A DNA stretch of 64,000 nt. Origin: Algibacter miyuki (GTDB taxonomy: Bacteria > Bacteroidota > Bacteroidia > Flavobacteriales > Flavobacteriaceae). Of this stretch, positions 16,828 through 26,100 are shown one piece after another. The notes under the pieces are model-generated. The model ran no database searches and was not told where the DNA came from. It saw only the letters and a program-made list of their open reading frames with translations. Position numbers and translations under genes: made by a program. Position 1 is the stretch's first letter. Every line of letters starts with the position of its first letter. The DNA lies in NCBI RefSeq assembly GCF_030409805.1, contig NZ_JAUFQP010000010.1:687001-751000 (forward strand). The letters run 5' to 3'.

Positions 16828-19197
16828 TTAAAAAGGTATTGTTAATGATATGGATAGGTTTCTACCAGCTTCGGGAACATCTATCAACCTATAAAAACTG
16901 GTATGGTCAAAATATTTGGTATTGAATACATTGTTGAGTTTTACTCGTAGTGCTAAAGGTTTATTATTTTTGAAAACATCCATTTCTGTTAAAAATGACA
17001 TATTAAGCATTTGATAACCTTCTGTTTTTTCTTCTGGCGGAACAATTTCATCTTGATTTGCGGTTATTCTAAAATCGGCCACAAGTAGTGGTTTCTTAAA
17101 AAAAAGAAGATCGTTAAATTGGTAGCTAGCAGATAACAACCCCGATAATGGCGGAGAAAAAGGAAGCGTAAAATCTTTTTTCGCGCCACTGGTTTGTCTT
17201 GAAAACACGTATTCTGCGGAAGCATCTAATTGTAGGTTTTTGAAAACCGTAGTACGCGCTCTTACCTCTCCTCCAACTCTAAACACCTTACTTTGGGTAT
17301 ATTCGTAAATTTGTAAGGTTTCATAATAATTTGAAGTGGGATTCAAATAAATATAATTCTCAAATAGGTTTACAAAGGGGCTTACACCAACTGAGAAGTC
17401 CTTTGTAGTATGATCAATATCAACATCCAATTGATACGATTCTTCCGGATTCAAATCCAAATTTCCTCTTTCATACCGATACATGTGATAGTTTACGCCA
17501 TCCGAAGCCAACTCATTTGGTAATGGCATTCTAAAACTCTTACCTATATTTAATTTATAAGTAGTATTTTTCTGAACATAACTAAGCCCAGCCGAGGCAC
17601 TAATATTACCAAAATCTAACGTTTTATTCTGAGCTCTTTGTAAATGCACGTACGAGGTGGAGCCATCTCTATTACTTATAGTTGAAGGGTACCAATCGAA
17701 ATAAGATTTGGAATCCATAAGCCCATAATCATAGCGTATGCCTGCCAACAGGTGTAAATCCGGCTGAATCTCAAATTGATCATAAACAAATGCCCCAATG
17801 CTAAAACGATTATAATTAGGAATTAAAAATCCCCATCCGCCAATATTATTATCTTGAAATTCAACATTAATCCCTGCGACAAGATCATGTAAGTCATTCG
17901 GCTTAAAAACATCTCTAACATTTAAGGCGTAAGTATTCTTATTAAATTGTCGCTCCTTGCTGTCCGAAGGTTTTGGCATATAGCCATGTGGTACTGGTTC
18001 GGAATGTTCTTCTCTATGATTATTTTGAAACCCCAAATCAAAATGAAAAGCGTGGTCGCCCTTTGTCCAAGATGTATTATTGGTGATTTTAAAATGATTT
18101 ACTTTATGAAAAGGCAAATCGATATCTCTATTAGAACTATCATAATCTATACTAGACGTTCTCACTTCTAAACCATGCGCATTGGCAAAAAAGCCGTTTT
18201 TAGCATTAACGTTACTAAAAAAAGTTTCCGATTTTAAATTTTCAGAAACATAACCTACGCTAAAACTGGCATTAGCTTCTTTTCCTGCGGTGTTTCTTAA
18301 ATTATTATCGTGTAATTCAAAAATGTAATTCTCGTAGTTAATTTTATCGGTAGGCACTTTGTAATCTCCATAATCTCTAAAAGTTAAACGTCCGCGATAA
18401 AACCATTTCTCTTTTCTTGTCTCAATACCTGCAGAAATACCTAGTAAATCATTATTACTTTCTCCCAATACATTTACCTCGCCACTAAAAGAGTTTAATA
18501 ACGGAATTTTATTAGGCTGAATATCCACAACACCCGCAATAGCATCAGAACCATAAACTAAAGAGGCTGGGCCTTTTATAATTTGTATGTTATTAATACC
18601 GTATTGATCTATTTCTAAGCCATGGTCATTGCCCCACTGTTGCGCTTCGTGTTTTATTCCATTTTGAACAACGGCAACTCTATTAAAACCCAAGCCTCTA
18701 ATAACAGGTTTAGATTGCCCCGAACCAATAGTAATAGTACTTACCCCAGGAATTTTACTCAGAGTTTGCATCAAGCTATTTTCTCTGTTTTTATCAAGAA
18801 ACTCCTTAGAAACGATATGAGAAACCACGGGCGTCTCCTTCGATATTCTTTGTTTTGATTTACTATGCACCTCAACTTCATCAAGTGCCGTGGAGACTTC
18901 ATTTAATAATATTTTTACAGTTTCCATTTCTGGACTCACAATGATGTTCACTTTTTGAGACGCATACCCCATGTGAGATATGGTTAAAGCATAAGTATTT
19001 TTAACTACATTTTTAATTGTAAAAGCACCTGTTTTAGATGAAATTGAAAAGACACCTTTACCAATAATATTGGCTCCCTCAATAGGTTTTAAGGTACGGG
19101 CATCTATAACAGAACCTTTTATTTGAAAAGAATTTTGCGCACACACTATAGAGCATAGGCTGAAACACAACCATACACTCAGTATTTTTTGAAACAT
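16828..19197 (-). CDS. TonB-dependent receptor, ZnuD-like (probable zinc import)
   Basis: The 789-residue protein has a signal peptide, a carboxypeptidase-like regulatory domain (about 22-105: IKGSVIDARTLKPIEGANIIG), a plug (about 115-225, with IRGLGFNRVAVVQNG and IKGPASLVYGSDAIAGVVDI) and a 22-strand-type barrel ending in LSISLTIPF. His-rich stretches at QWGNDHGLEI in the plug and NHREEHSEPVPHGYMP in an external loop resemble zinc receptors such as ZnuD. It lies between a His-rich small protein and two DUF4625 lipoproteins and under a Zur-type box. Zinc is inferred from this context; another divalent metal is possible. Confidence 0.88.
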   Translation of the reverse strand: MFQKILSVWLCFSLCSIVCAQNSFQIKGSVIDARTLKPIEGANIIGKGVFSISSKTGAFTIKNVVKNTYALTISHMGYASQKVNIIVSPEMETVKILLNEVSTALDEVEVHSKSKQRISKETPVVSHIVSKEFLDKNRENSLMQTLSKIPGVSTITIGSGQSKPVIRGLGFNRVAVVQNGIKHEAQQWGNDHGLEIDQYGINNIQIIKGPASLVYGSDAIAGVVDIQPNKIPLLNSFSGEVNVLGESNNDLLGISAGIETRKEKWFYRGRLTFRDYGDYKVPTDKINYENYIFELHDNNLRNTAGKEANASFSVGYVSENLKSETFFSNVNAKNGFFANAHGLEVRTSSIDYDSSNRDIDLPFHKVNHFKITNNTSWTKGDHAFHFDLGFQNNHREEHSEPVPHGYMPKPSDSKERQFNKNTYALNVRDVFKPNDLHDLVAGINVEFQDNNIGGWGFLIPNYNRFSIGAFVYDQFEIQPDLHLLAGIRYDYGLMDSKSYFDWYPSTISNRDGSTSYVHLQRAQNKTLDFGNISASAGLSYVQKNTTYKLNIGKSFRMPLPNELASDGVNYHMYRYERGNLDLNPEESYQLDVDIDHTTKDFSVGVSPFVNLFENYIYLNPTSNYYETLQIYEYTQSKVFRVGGEVRARTTVFKNLQLDASAEYVFSRQTSGAKKDFTLPFSPPLSGLLSASYQFNDLLFFKKPLLVADFRITANQDEIVPPEEKTEGYQMLNMSFLTEMDVFKNNKPLALRVKLNNVFNTKYFDHTSFYRLIDVPEAGRNLSISLTIPF

Positions 19198-19417
19198 ATT
19201 TAAAATACTATAAAATTTGAATAATTACCCCTAGAAAAAGGGCTACGACAAAACCTATACATTAATTAATAAGAGACTAAACGGAAGAACTAGCAGGCAT
19301 TACGAGCGTAATAACTAGCTGTATTAAGTTTATTAATAAACAGAACAACATATTAGCTCGTTTAGCACGATTTAACACTTAACGTTCAAATTCTCAAATA
19401 AAATGTACAAGGAAAAC

Positions 19418-19726
19418 TTATAGTAAAAAAGGAGGAGGTCGAGAAAAGAGCTCGTTTGCAGCAATGGTACTTGCGATAATAAAACTGTAGTTTTTAATTA
19501 TCGTTCTTGGAACTATGGGTTCAGTGTTTTCAATAGTGCAATCCTGTAAATCCGGGGTAATGGCAGGAATTAAGTTATGCGTAATAGCATGGTCGCAAAT
19601 AGTACAATGAATTTCGTGATCGTCATCATTTGTATGAGACAACACGTGAAGCCCTGCTATTTTCATTGTTAGAAAAAGAGCAATGAAAAAGAAAGTTATA
19701 CTATTTTTAATCTGACTTGTTTTCAT
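19418..19726 (-). CDS. Small exported His/Cys-rich protein
   Basis: The 102-residue product has an N-terminal hydrophobic segment (SITFFFIALFLTMKIAGLHVLS) followed by HTNDDDHEIHCTICDHAITHNLIP, dense in His, Asp and Cys (CTIC), which looks like a metal-binding site. It is the first gene after the promoter with the Zur-type box and 220 bp before the TonB receptor. A periplasmic zinc-binding role is likely but unproven. The frame begins at GTG two codons upstream; the ATG at 19726 is taken. Confidence 0.65.
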   Translation of the reverse strand: MKTSQIKNSITFFFIALFLTMKIAGLHVLSHTNDDDHEIHCTICDHAITHNLIPAITPDLQDCTIENTEPIVPRTIIKNYSFIIASTIAANELFSRPPPFLL

Positions 19727-19878
19727 TATCACGTTTAAAAACTTCTAAAAAGAAGTACTTAATATTTTTTGGCTTGCAATAATTTTATATCTAAAAATAA
19801 ACTAGAGATAAAACTATAATGAGACACATGGTAATATATTTTTACTTGTTTGTAATTTAATTTTACCAAGTTATTTTG

Positions 19879-19920
19879 CAAATATATTACTTTTGATTTC
19901 TAATGCAACTAAGTTGCGTT
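19879..19920 (-). promoter_or_regulatory. Promoter overlapped by a Fur/Zur-type palindrome
   Basis: Reading the minus strand, TTG (19908-19906), a 19-nt spacer and TATATTTG (19886-19879) form a good Bacteroidota promoter facing the His-rich gene and TonB receptor. The 19-bp palindrome AATGCAACTAAGTTGCGTT (19902-19920, 8 of 9 arm positions paired) covers the -33 element, which is where a repressor would act. A weaker copy precedes the Fur-family gene. Confidence 0.7.
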
Positions 19921-19957
19921 AATTTATTTTCTTTTCTAAAATTAAAATCCTACTATA

Positions 19958-20209
19958 AAAAAAAAGGAAGGTTTAACTAATGTGGAAATTTCGGAATATT
20001 TAGATGTTTCTATAAAAAGTGTAGAAGCCCAAATTACCAAAGCATTCCGAACTATTAGAAAAAACATTGGTAAAAAAGCAAATGGTATTTTATTTTATTA
20101 TTCGGCCAAACAAAAATATATTAAACGTGATAACCGCAGCAAACTAAAGGTGCACAATTTTGTTTTTTATAGCATAAAGCACCAAACCAATTTTGTTTTT
20201 CACTTGTAG
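19958..20209 (+). pseudogene. Remnant of an ECF sigma factor (region 4)
   Basis: From 19967 the frame reads EGLTNVEISEYLDVSIKSVEAQITKAFRTIRKNIGKK, the helix-turn-helix end of an extracytoplasmic-function sigma-70 factor. There is no ATG, a stop codon lies a few codons upstream, and sigma region 2 is absent. After about residue 45 the frame runs into the antisense of the response-regulator gene and loses any resemblance. This is a decayed 3' end left by a deletion. Confidence 0.6.
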
Positions 20210-20785
20210 TTTTTGAAACAAGCTATCGCGATACCCATCGATAGTCTTCGGGCTTAAAAACATTTTATCGGCAATTTCTTTATAGGTTAACTCCGAGCAA
20301 ACAAGTTTTATAAATTCGAGCTCGCGTTCTTTTAGTTTTCCTACAGCAGTATTTTCATCGGTTAAGGAATCAACTAAAATTTTGGACACCGTTTTGGTAT
20401 GAAAATAACCCGTGCTAATCACTTCTTTCAAAGCTAACTCTAGCACTTCTTTTTCAACATCTTTAAGCAAATAACCTTTTGCTCCAGCCTTTAGCATTTG
20501 GATAATGGTATCTTCGGAACCTTCTACAGAAAGGGCAATTACTTTTATTTGCGGATATTCATTTTTAATAATCTCGGTAGTTTCTATGCCGTTTAAAATA
20601 GGCATATTTACATCCATCAAAACAACGTCGGGTATGTTGTTTGCAAATTTTAATTTATCTAAAAGTTCACGACCATTATTACATAAATACGGTACTTCAA
20701 AGTTATTAAACGCATTGACTAGTCCTGCTATAGCTTGAGAAAGCAAAACGTGATCTTCAACAATTACAACTTTATATGGATTCAT
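20144..20785 (-). CDS. NarL/LuxR-type response regulator
   Basis: The 213-residue protein has a receiver domain (about 1-125) with phospho-acceptor Asp in DVVLMDVNMPILNG and Lys in GYLLKDVEKE. A C-terminal LuxR helix-turn-helix follows (LKERELEFIKLVCSELTYKEIADKMFLSPKTIDGYRDSLFQKL). The stop of the histidine kinase gene overlaps its start by 4 bp, so they are a translationally coupled pair. Targets are unknown; the membrane protein and lipoprotein genes upstream are candidates for the sensing module. Confidence 0.93.
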   Translation of the reverse strand: MNPYKVVIVEDHVLLSQAIAGLVNAFNNFEVPYLCNNGRELLDKLKFANNIPDVVLMDVNMPILNGIETTEIIKNEYPQIKVIALSVEGSEDTIIQMLKAGAKGYLLKDVEKEVLELALKEVISTGYFHTKTVSKILVDSLTDENTAVGKLKERELEFIKLVCSELTYKEIADKMFLSPKTIDGYRDSLFQKLQVKNKIGLVLYAIKNKIVHL

Positions 20786-21540
20786 GATTTATAGCGATAG
20801 GTTATAGTTAATTGTGTGCCTTGGTTTGGTTTAGAAAAAACATTAACAGTTGCATTTACCAATTGCGCTCTGTTTTTCATGTTAGACAAACCAATTCCTG
20901 AAGCCTGATCTTGTTGATCGGAATCAAACCCTTGACCGTCATCTTTCGCTATGATTGAAAGTTCTTCTGTATCGAACTTTAAAGTCACATCCAAATGCCT
21001 AGCCTTGGCGTGTTTCATCGTGTTCGAAAAAAACTCTTGTAATATTCTAAATAATACAATTTCAGTTTTTTCGTTTATTTTTTTTTCTTCACCAATAATA
21101 TCTATGGATGCTTTAATAAAATTGAGCCTATTAAAACGTTCAATTTCTTGTGTTACAGCCTCCGTGAAACGCATTTTTTTTAATGCTTCGGGGTTTATCT
21201 GTTTCGATAAAGACCTCAACTCAATTAACCCTTTATTCAATGTTTCTTTTACATCGTTAATATTTTCGGGATTTTGAATTTGGATTTTAGCTAAGGTTAG
21301 AAGCTGCCCAATATTATCATGCAGTTCCCAACTTATATTTCTAAAGGTTTCTTCCCTAATTTCTATTTGAGTTTGGGCTATTTCTTGCTCAAATTGTTTT
21401 TCGATTTCCTTCTGTTTTAAAATTAGAATATTTTTCCTTTTCTGAAAAACAACAAATAAAACCACTAGAATGAAGCATAAAAAAACCAACGTAAAAACGG
21501 TAACTAATATTACAGCTTGCCCTTGTCCTTCTCCCCCCAT
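20782..21540 (-). CDS. Sensor histidine kinase (HisKA_3 type)
   Basis: The protein has one N-terminal membrane segment (AVILVTVFTLVFLCFILVVLFVVF), a coiled-coil stretch and a HisKA_3 dimerisation domain with the phospho-acceptor His in SWELHDNIGQLL. An HATPase domain follows (FFSNTMKHAKA as N box, DDGQGFD, GIGLSNMKNRAQ). There is almost no periplasmic part, so sensing is probably passed on by a partner, most simply the membrane protein whose gene overlaps its start by 31 bp. The ATG at 21540 (MGGEGQGQ) is preferred over the earlier in-frame start at 21561. Confidence 0.93.
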   Translation of the reverse strand: MGGEGQGQAVILVTVFTLVFLCFILVVLFVVFQKRKNILILKQKEIEKQFEQEIAQTQIEIREETFRNISWELHDNIGQLLTLAKIQIQNPENINDVKETLNKGLIELRSLSKQINPEALKKMRFTEAVTQEIERFNRLNFIKASIDIIGEEKKINEKTEIVLFRILQEFFSNTMKHAKARHLDVTLKFDTEELSIIAKDDGQGFDSDQQDQASGIGLSNMKNRAQLVNATVNVFSKPNQGTQLTITYRYKS

Positions 21541-22175
21541 ACAAATCCGATAATAAAACACATATTCATAACAATGCTTAAAACACTGCTTATTTCTAAA
21601 ACGTTCTCTAAACTTACAACATCTGCAAAGTAATTCCTAATAACTCGAATCGGAATATTCCCAGAGAGGTATAACAAGTACCCTACACTAATCCAAAAAA
21701 GCATATTATTTTTAACATAAAGCACTTCTTCTGTATTTAATATTTCAGAAAAATAAAACACAATACTTGTAATTAATAATACGGAAGCTATTAAAAAAGG
21801 TACAGTTTGCACTTCTATTAAATAGTTTTCAAAAAACATATTTATAAAAAAACTAGCGACATAAATACCCAGAAATATACTGGTTGCTTTTTTGTACTTC
21901 GGAATTTCTAATGACCTATTAAAGAGTAAAAACAGGAATGAAAAATTTATAAAATGAAAAACATTGTAGATTATCATATTTGTAGAAAACCCCAATATTC
22001 TAAACAAGTAACCCGAAAATTCGTTAATAGCAGTGTACCAAAGTATCACTAAAAAATACTTTAAATACGTATGTTTATATTTAAATAAGTAGATGGTTCC
22101 GATAATAGCAACAAGAAGCTCAATATATTTTATTGAACTTCGAATTGATATCATTAAGGCGATTTCTAGGGGCAT
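21510..22175 (-). CDS. Seven-helix membrane protein, probable sensor partner
   Basis: The 221-residue product shows about seven transmembrane segments with short loops and ends in a basic tail (GEKDKGKL). Its 3' end overlaps the kinase gene by 31 bp. In flavobacteria such 7TM proteins often sit directly before a HisKA_3 kinase and LuxR regulator. I recognise no ligand motif. Function as the input module of this two-component system is inferred from the tight gene order only. Confidence 0.65.
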   Translation of the reverse strand: MPLEIALMISIRSSIKYIELLVAIIGTIYLFKYKHTYLKYFLVILWYTAINEFSGYLFRILGFSTNMIIYNVFHFINFSFLFLLFNRSLEIPKYKKATSIFLGIYVASFFINMFFENYLIEVQTVPFLIASVLLITSIVFYFSEILNTEEVLYVKNNMLFWISVGYLLYLSGNIPIRVIRNYFADVVSLENVLEISSVLSIVMNMCFIIGFVWGEKDKGKL

Positions 22176-22192
22176 AGGCAGTAGGTAGGTGC

Positions 22193-22912
22193 TTAGTTAT
22201 TTATTGGGGGTGGAATCATTTCGCCTTCATTAAAAATCATTTTTAATTCGGCGGTACTTCCAGTAAAAGTATTCGTGTTAAAACCTGCCGTTTGGAAATT
22301 TTGCGATTTCTTATAAAACAAGTTTAGACGCTCTTTCTTTGATGTTGAATTCATTAAATCATCAATAATTTTGAAGTCTCCATTCAAACTATTAGTGGCT
22401 TTAGAATTTATAACGAATGGTAGATGGTTTAGGGCATTATACTCTTTAGAACCGCCTTCTATAGCAACGGTAGGCACCATAAAAACAGTTTGTTGTCCGG
22501 GTAATTTAATCTTTTTACCATCTTTAAATTTTCCAGAATCAGGATAAGCTCCTAAATAAATTCGTAGGCCAGAAACATCTTGCTTTGGATTTGCTTTTTG
22601 TATAGCTTCAACATATTCTATGTACGCTTTTAAATCTTCTAAAGCATACCAGATAAATTGAGTGTCATTAAAATCCGGATTTTTATACTTGTCTTTCAAG
22701 GTTTTTGCTAAGACTTTAATTCTGTTTTCATCAAATTCATGATACATTTCAGTCCCTTGATTTACAGAGATCAAATGTTCTTCCAACGCATTATCTTTCA
22801 CCTTAATTTCTCTTGCAGATTCCTGTTTAACATCCGATGTCTTCTTGTCGCAAGAAAAGAGAAACATAGTTAATACAAATAGGCTAACTGATAAACGCTG
22901 TAAATGCTTCAT
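22193..22912 (-). CDS. Lipoprotein, unknown function
   Basis: The 239-residue product has a lipobox (LFVLTMFLFSC) and a soluble domain with no familiar motif. Distinct segments are QFIWYALEDLKAYIEYVEAIQKANP and LRIYLGAYPDSGKFKDGKKIKLPGQQTVFMVPT. It ends MIPPPINN. It starts after a consensus -7 box and its stop lies 18 bp before the membrane-protein gene of the two-component operon. It is therefore probably the first gene of a four-gene operon and could be an envelope sensor component. Confidence 0.65.
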   Translation of the reverse strand: MKHLQRLSVSLFVLTMFLFSCDKKTSDVKQESAREIKVKDNALEEHLISVNQGTEMYHEFDENRIKVLAKTLKDKYKNPDFNDTQFIWYALEDLKAYIEYVEAIQKANPKQDVSGLRIYLGAYPDSGKFKDGKKIKLPGQQTVFMVPTVAIEGGSKEYNALNHLPFVINSKATNSLNGDFKIIDDLMNSTSKKERLNLFYKKSQNFQTAGFNTNTFTGSTAELKMIFNEGEMIPPPINN

Positions 22913-22933
22913 AATAAGTTTTTATTTAAAGTT

Positions 22934-22941
22934 CAAAGTTA
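22934..22941 (-). promoter_or_regulatory. Promoter -7 box for the lipoprotein/two-component operon
   Basis: TAACTTTG on the minus strand matches TAnnTTTG, 22 nt before the ATG at 22912. No clear -33 TTTG was found. Confidence 0.5.
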
Positions 22942-23148
22942 ATCAGAAGAATACACCTACATAAGGGGAAAAACCCCCTTTTTTATTAAAAACAAAATCT
23001 TTTCCTACAAATAGGATGATTTTTTGCAAATTAAGCACCTCAACAAAACACACATAAACCCCTGAACAACATAAAGATAAACATTTAAATCATTCCGTTT
23101 TCTTCTTTTTAATCTAAAACAATAAAAACCAGCACTAAACCGTTCAAA

Positions 23149-26100
23149 TTATTTTATACAATTTAGTTTATCCATAAAAAACGTGTTATAACTTAAGTTT
23201 TCTACTTCTCTATAGCCTTTGGTTCCCTTTAATTTAAGAGACTTAATTGGCGATTTTTCTAGTTGAGAAATTTGCGATTGTGTTAAATTAGCTTTAAACA
23301 AGAACTCACCACATTCCATATTCCAGGAGTGATATAAAGTAATCACCTGGTTGTTTTCTAAACGAACAATTACTGAGGAACGGTTGTTAGATAGGTAGCT
23401 TACACAGCCTAAATCTATAGGCGAATTAATAAACACGGATGCTTTATTACCATACTTAAATAGCTCGACAGTTATGTTTTCCGAAATATCATAAGGTTCT
23501 GTTTTTATGGTTACTTTCTTGGTAAAACTATCGTACTCGTCCAGTAAATAATGGCACGTATTTCTAAACTGCATTCTTGCAGAGTTTTCTTTTTCAGCCA
23601 CTTGTGATTCGTGCTGTTTTTCAGCATTTCTAATATTAGTAATAGAGTCCCTTATTCTATTTGCTTCTAGCTCCACAGCGGCCTTTATAGCTTGTGCACG
23701 CTCCTGTTCTAGCTGTTGTATTTTATCGGCACTTGCTTGTTTAATAGAGTCGTTTACTCGTTTCAACTCCAGTTCTTTTAACCGTTTTAAAGCCTGAGTT
23801 TTTTCATAATTTGCTTGCTCTAATTTAGCTTGTTGTACACGCATTATAGAGTCTTTAGCGCGTTTCACAATCAATTCTACGGCTCTTTTTTCAGCTTCCT
23901 GTTTTTCTCTTTCAAAAATTAATCGTGTGCTTTCTGCAGCCTCAGCTTTAACTACTGAATCACTAACACGCTTTGCCTCAATTTCTGCTATTCGTTTTCT
24001 TACACGCTCTTGTTCTTTCTCATCTTCTAAACGCGCTTTTTCTAATACTTCGGCCTGAGCCGCGGCATTTTTTAAGCGCTCTTCTTCAAGCTCCTTTGCT
24101 AGAGCTCTTACTCTTTCTTGTTCTTTTTCTAAAGCTTCCCTTTGTTTTTCTAAAACTTCAGCATGTGCAATAGAATCCTTTACACGAATAGCTTCCTCTT
24201 CTTTCTTCTGTTTTAAAACAGCTTCTAATCGTTCTTTTTCAGCTTCTGCGGCACGGTCAAGTTCATCCTGAATACGTTTTGCTTCTAACTCTGCCGTTCG
24301 CTGTTCTGCTCTTTCTTTTTCCTTTTCGAATATGATTCGATTCTTCTGTGCTGTTTCAGCTTTTTCAGTAGAATCTTTAATGCGTTTAGCTTCTAGTTTC
24401 TCGGCTTGTTTTCTTTCTAATTCTTGAATACGTTCGCGTTCTAAACGTGCTTTCTCAATGGTTTTGGCTTCAATTATAGAATCTTTTACACGTTGCTTCT
24501 CGACTTCCGCCGCTTTTTTAAGCGCTTGTTCTCGGAGCATTTCCAAACGTTCTTTTGCAGCTGTTTCAGCTTTTGCTATCGAATCGTTTACGCGTCTTAT
24601 TTCTAATAGCGCAGCTTCTTTTCTAGCTTCTTCCTGCTTGGCTTCAAACGCTAAACGTTCACGCTCGGCAGTTTCAGCCTGTTCAGTAGAATCTTTAATG
24701 CGTTTAGCTTCTAGTTTCTCAGCTTGTTTTCTTTCTAATTCTTGAATACGTTCGCGTTCTAAACGTGCTTTCTCAATGGTTTTGGCTTCAATTATAGAAT
24801 CTTTTACACGTTGCTTTTCGTCTTCCGCTGCTTGTTTAAGCGCTTGTTCTCGCAGCATTTCCAAACGTTCTTTTGCAGCTGTTTCAGCTTTTGCTATCGA
24901 ATCATTTACACGTCTTATTTCTAATAGCGCAGCTTTTTTTCTAGCTTCTTCCTGCTTGGCTTCAAACGCTAAACGTTCACGCTCGGCAGTTTCAGCCTGT
25001 TCAGTAGAATCTTTAATGCGTTTAGCTTCTAGTTTCTCGGCTTGTTTTCTTTCTAATTCTTGAATACGTTCGCGTTCTAAACGTGCTTTCTCAATGGTTT
25101 TGGCTTCAATTATAGAATCTTTTACTCGTTGCTTTTCGACTTCCGCCGCTTTTTTAAGCGCTTGTTCTCGGAGCATTTCCAAACGTTCTTTTGCAGCTGT
25201 TTCAACTTTTGCTATCGAATCGTTTACCCGTCTTATTTCCAATAGCGCTGCTTCTTTTCTAGCTTCTTCCTGCTTGGCTTCAAACGCTAAACGTTCACGC
25301 TCGGCAGTTTCAGCCTGTTCAATAGAATCTTTAATGCGTTTAGCTTCTAGTTTCTCTGCTTGTTTTCTTTCTAATTCTTGAATACGTTCGCGTTCTAAAC
25401 GTGCTTTCTCAATGGTTTTGGCTTCAATTATAGAATCTTTTACACGTTGCTTCTCGTCTTCCGCTGCTTGTTTAAGCGCTTGTTCTCGGAGCATTTCCAA
25501 ACGTTCTTTTGCAGCTGTTTCAGCTTTTGCTATCGAATCGTTTACCCGTCTTATTTCTAATAGCGCAGCTTCTTTTCTAACTTCTTCCTGCTTGGCTTCA
25601 AACGCTAAACGTTCACGCTTGGCAGTTTCAGCCTGTTCAGTAGAATCTTTAATGCGTTTAGCTTCTAGCTTCTCTGCTTGAGCTTGTATTTTTTCTTGAT
25701 CTTCGCGTTCCTTTTTTAATATTTTAGCTTGCTTTATAGAATCTTTAACCCGTATAACTTCAGCCTCAGCAGCCAACTTTAAGGCCTGAGCCCGAGCAAT
25801 TTCTAATCGTTCTTTTTCGGCTGTTTCAGCTTTTGTTATCGAATCGTTTATGCGTCTTATTTCCAATAGCGCTGCTTCTTTTCTAGCTTCTTCCTGCTTG
25901 GCTTCAAACGCTAAACGTTCACGCTGGGCAATCTCTGCCTTTTCAATAGAATCTTTAACACGCTTAGCTTCTAATTCCTCGGCATGCTTTTTAGCGATAG
26001 CCTCTGCTTTAGCTTGACTTATAGAATCGGCAACACGCTGTTTTTCTATAGCCTCTGCTTTTTCTTTTGCTATAGCATCATTTTTTATTTGCAATCGTTT

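Noticed and set aside
22973..22990. AAGGGG/CCCCTT hairpin followed by a T-run on the plus strand
   Set aside because: No plus-strand gene ends there, and on the minus strand it is not followed by a U-tract.
24373..25680. Regular repeats as a possible CRISPR array
   Set aside because: The unit is 318 bp, contiguous and coding, without unique spacers. The CAGT and palindromic repeats in the trp operon also lack array spacing.
24458..25681. Four similar Ser-rich plus-strand frames of about 95 codons
   Set aside because: They are antisense shadows of the 318-bp coding repeats of the coiled-coil gene.
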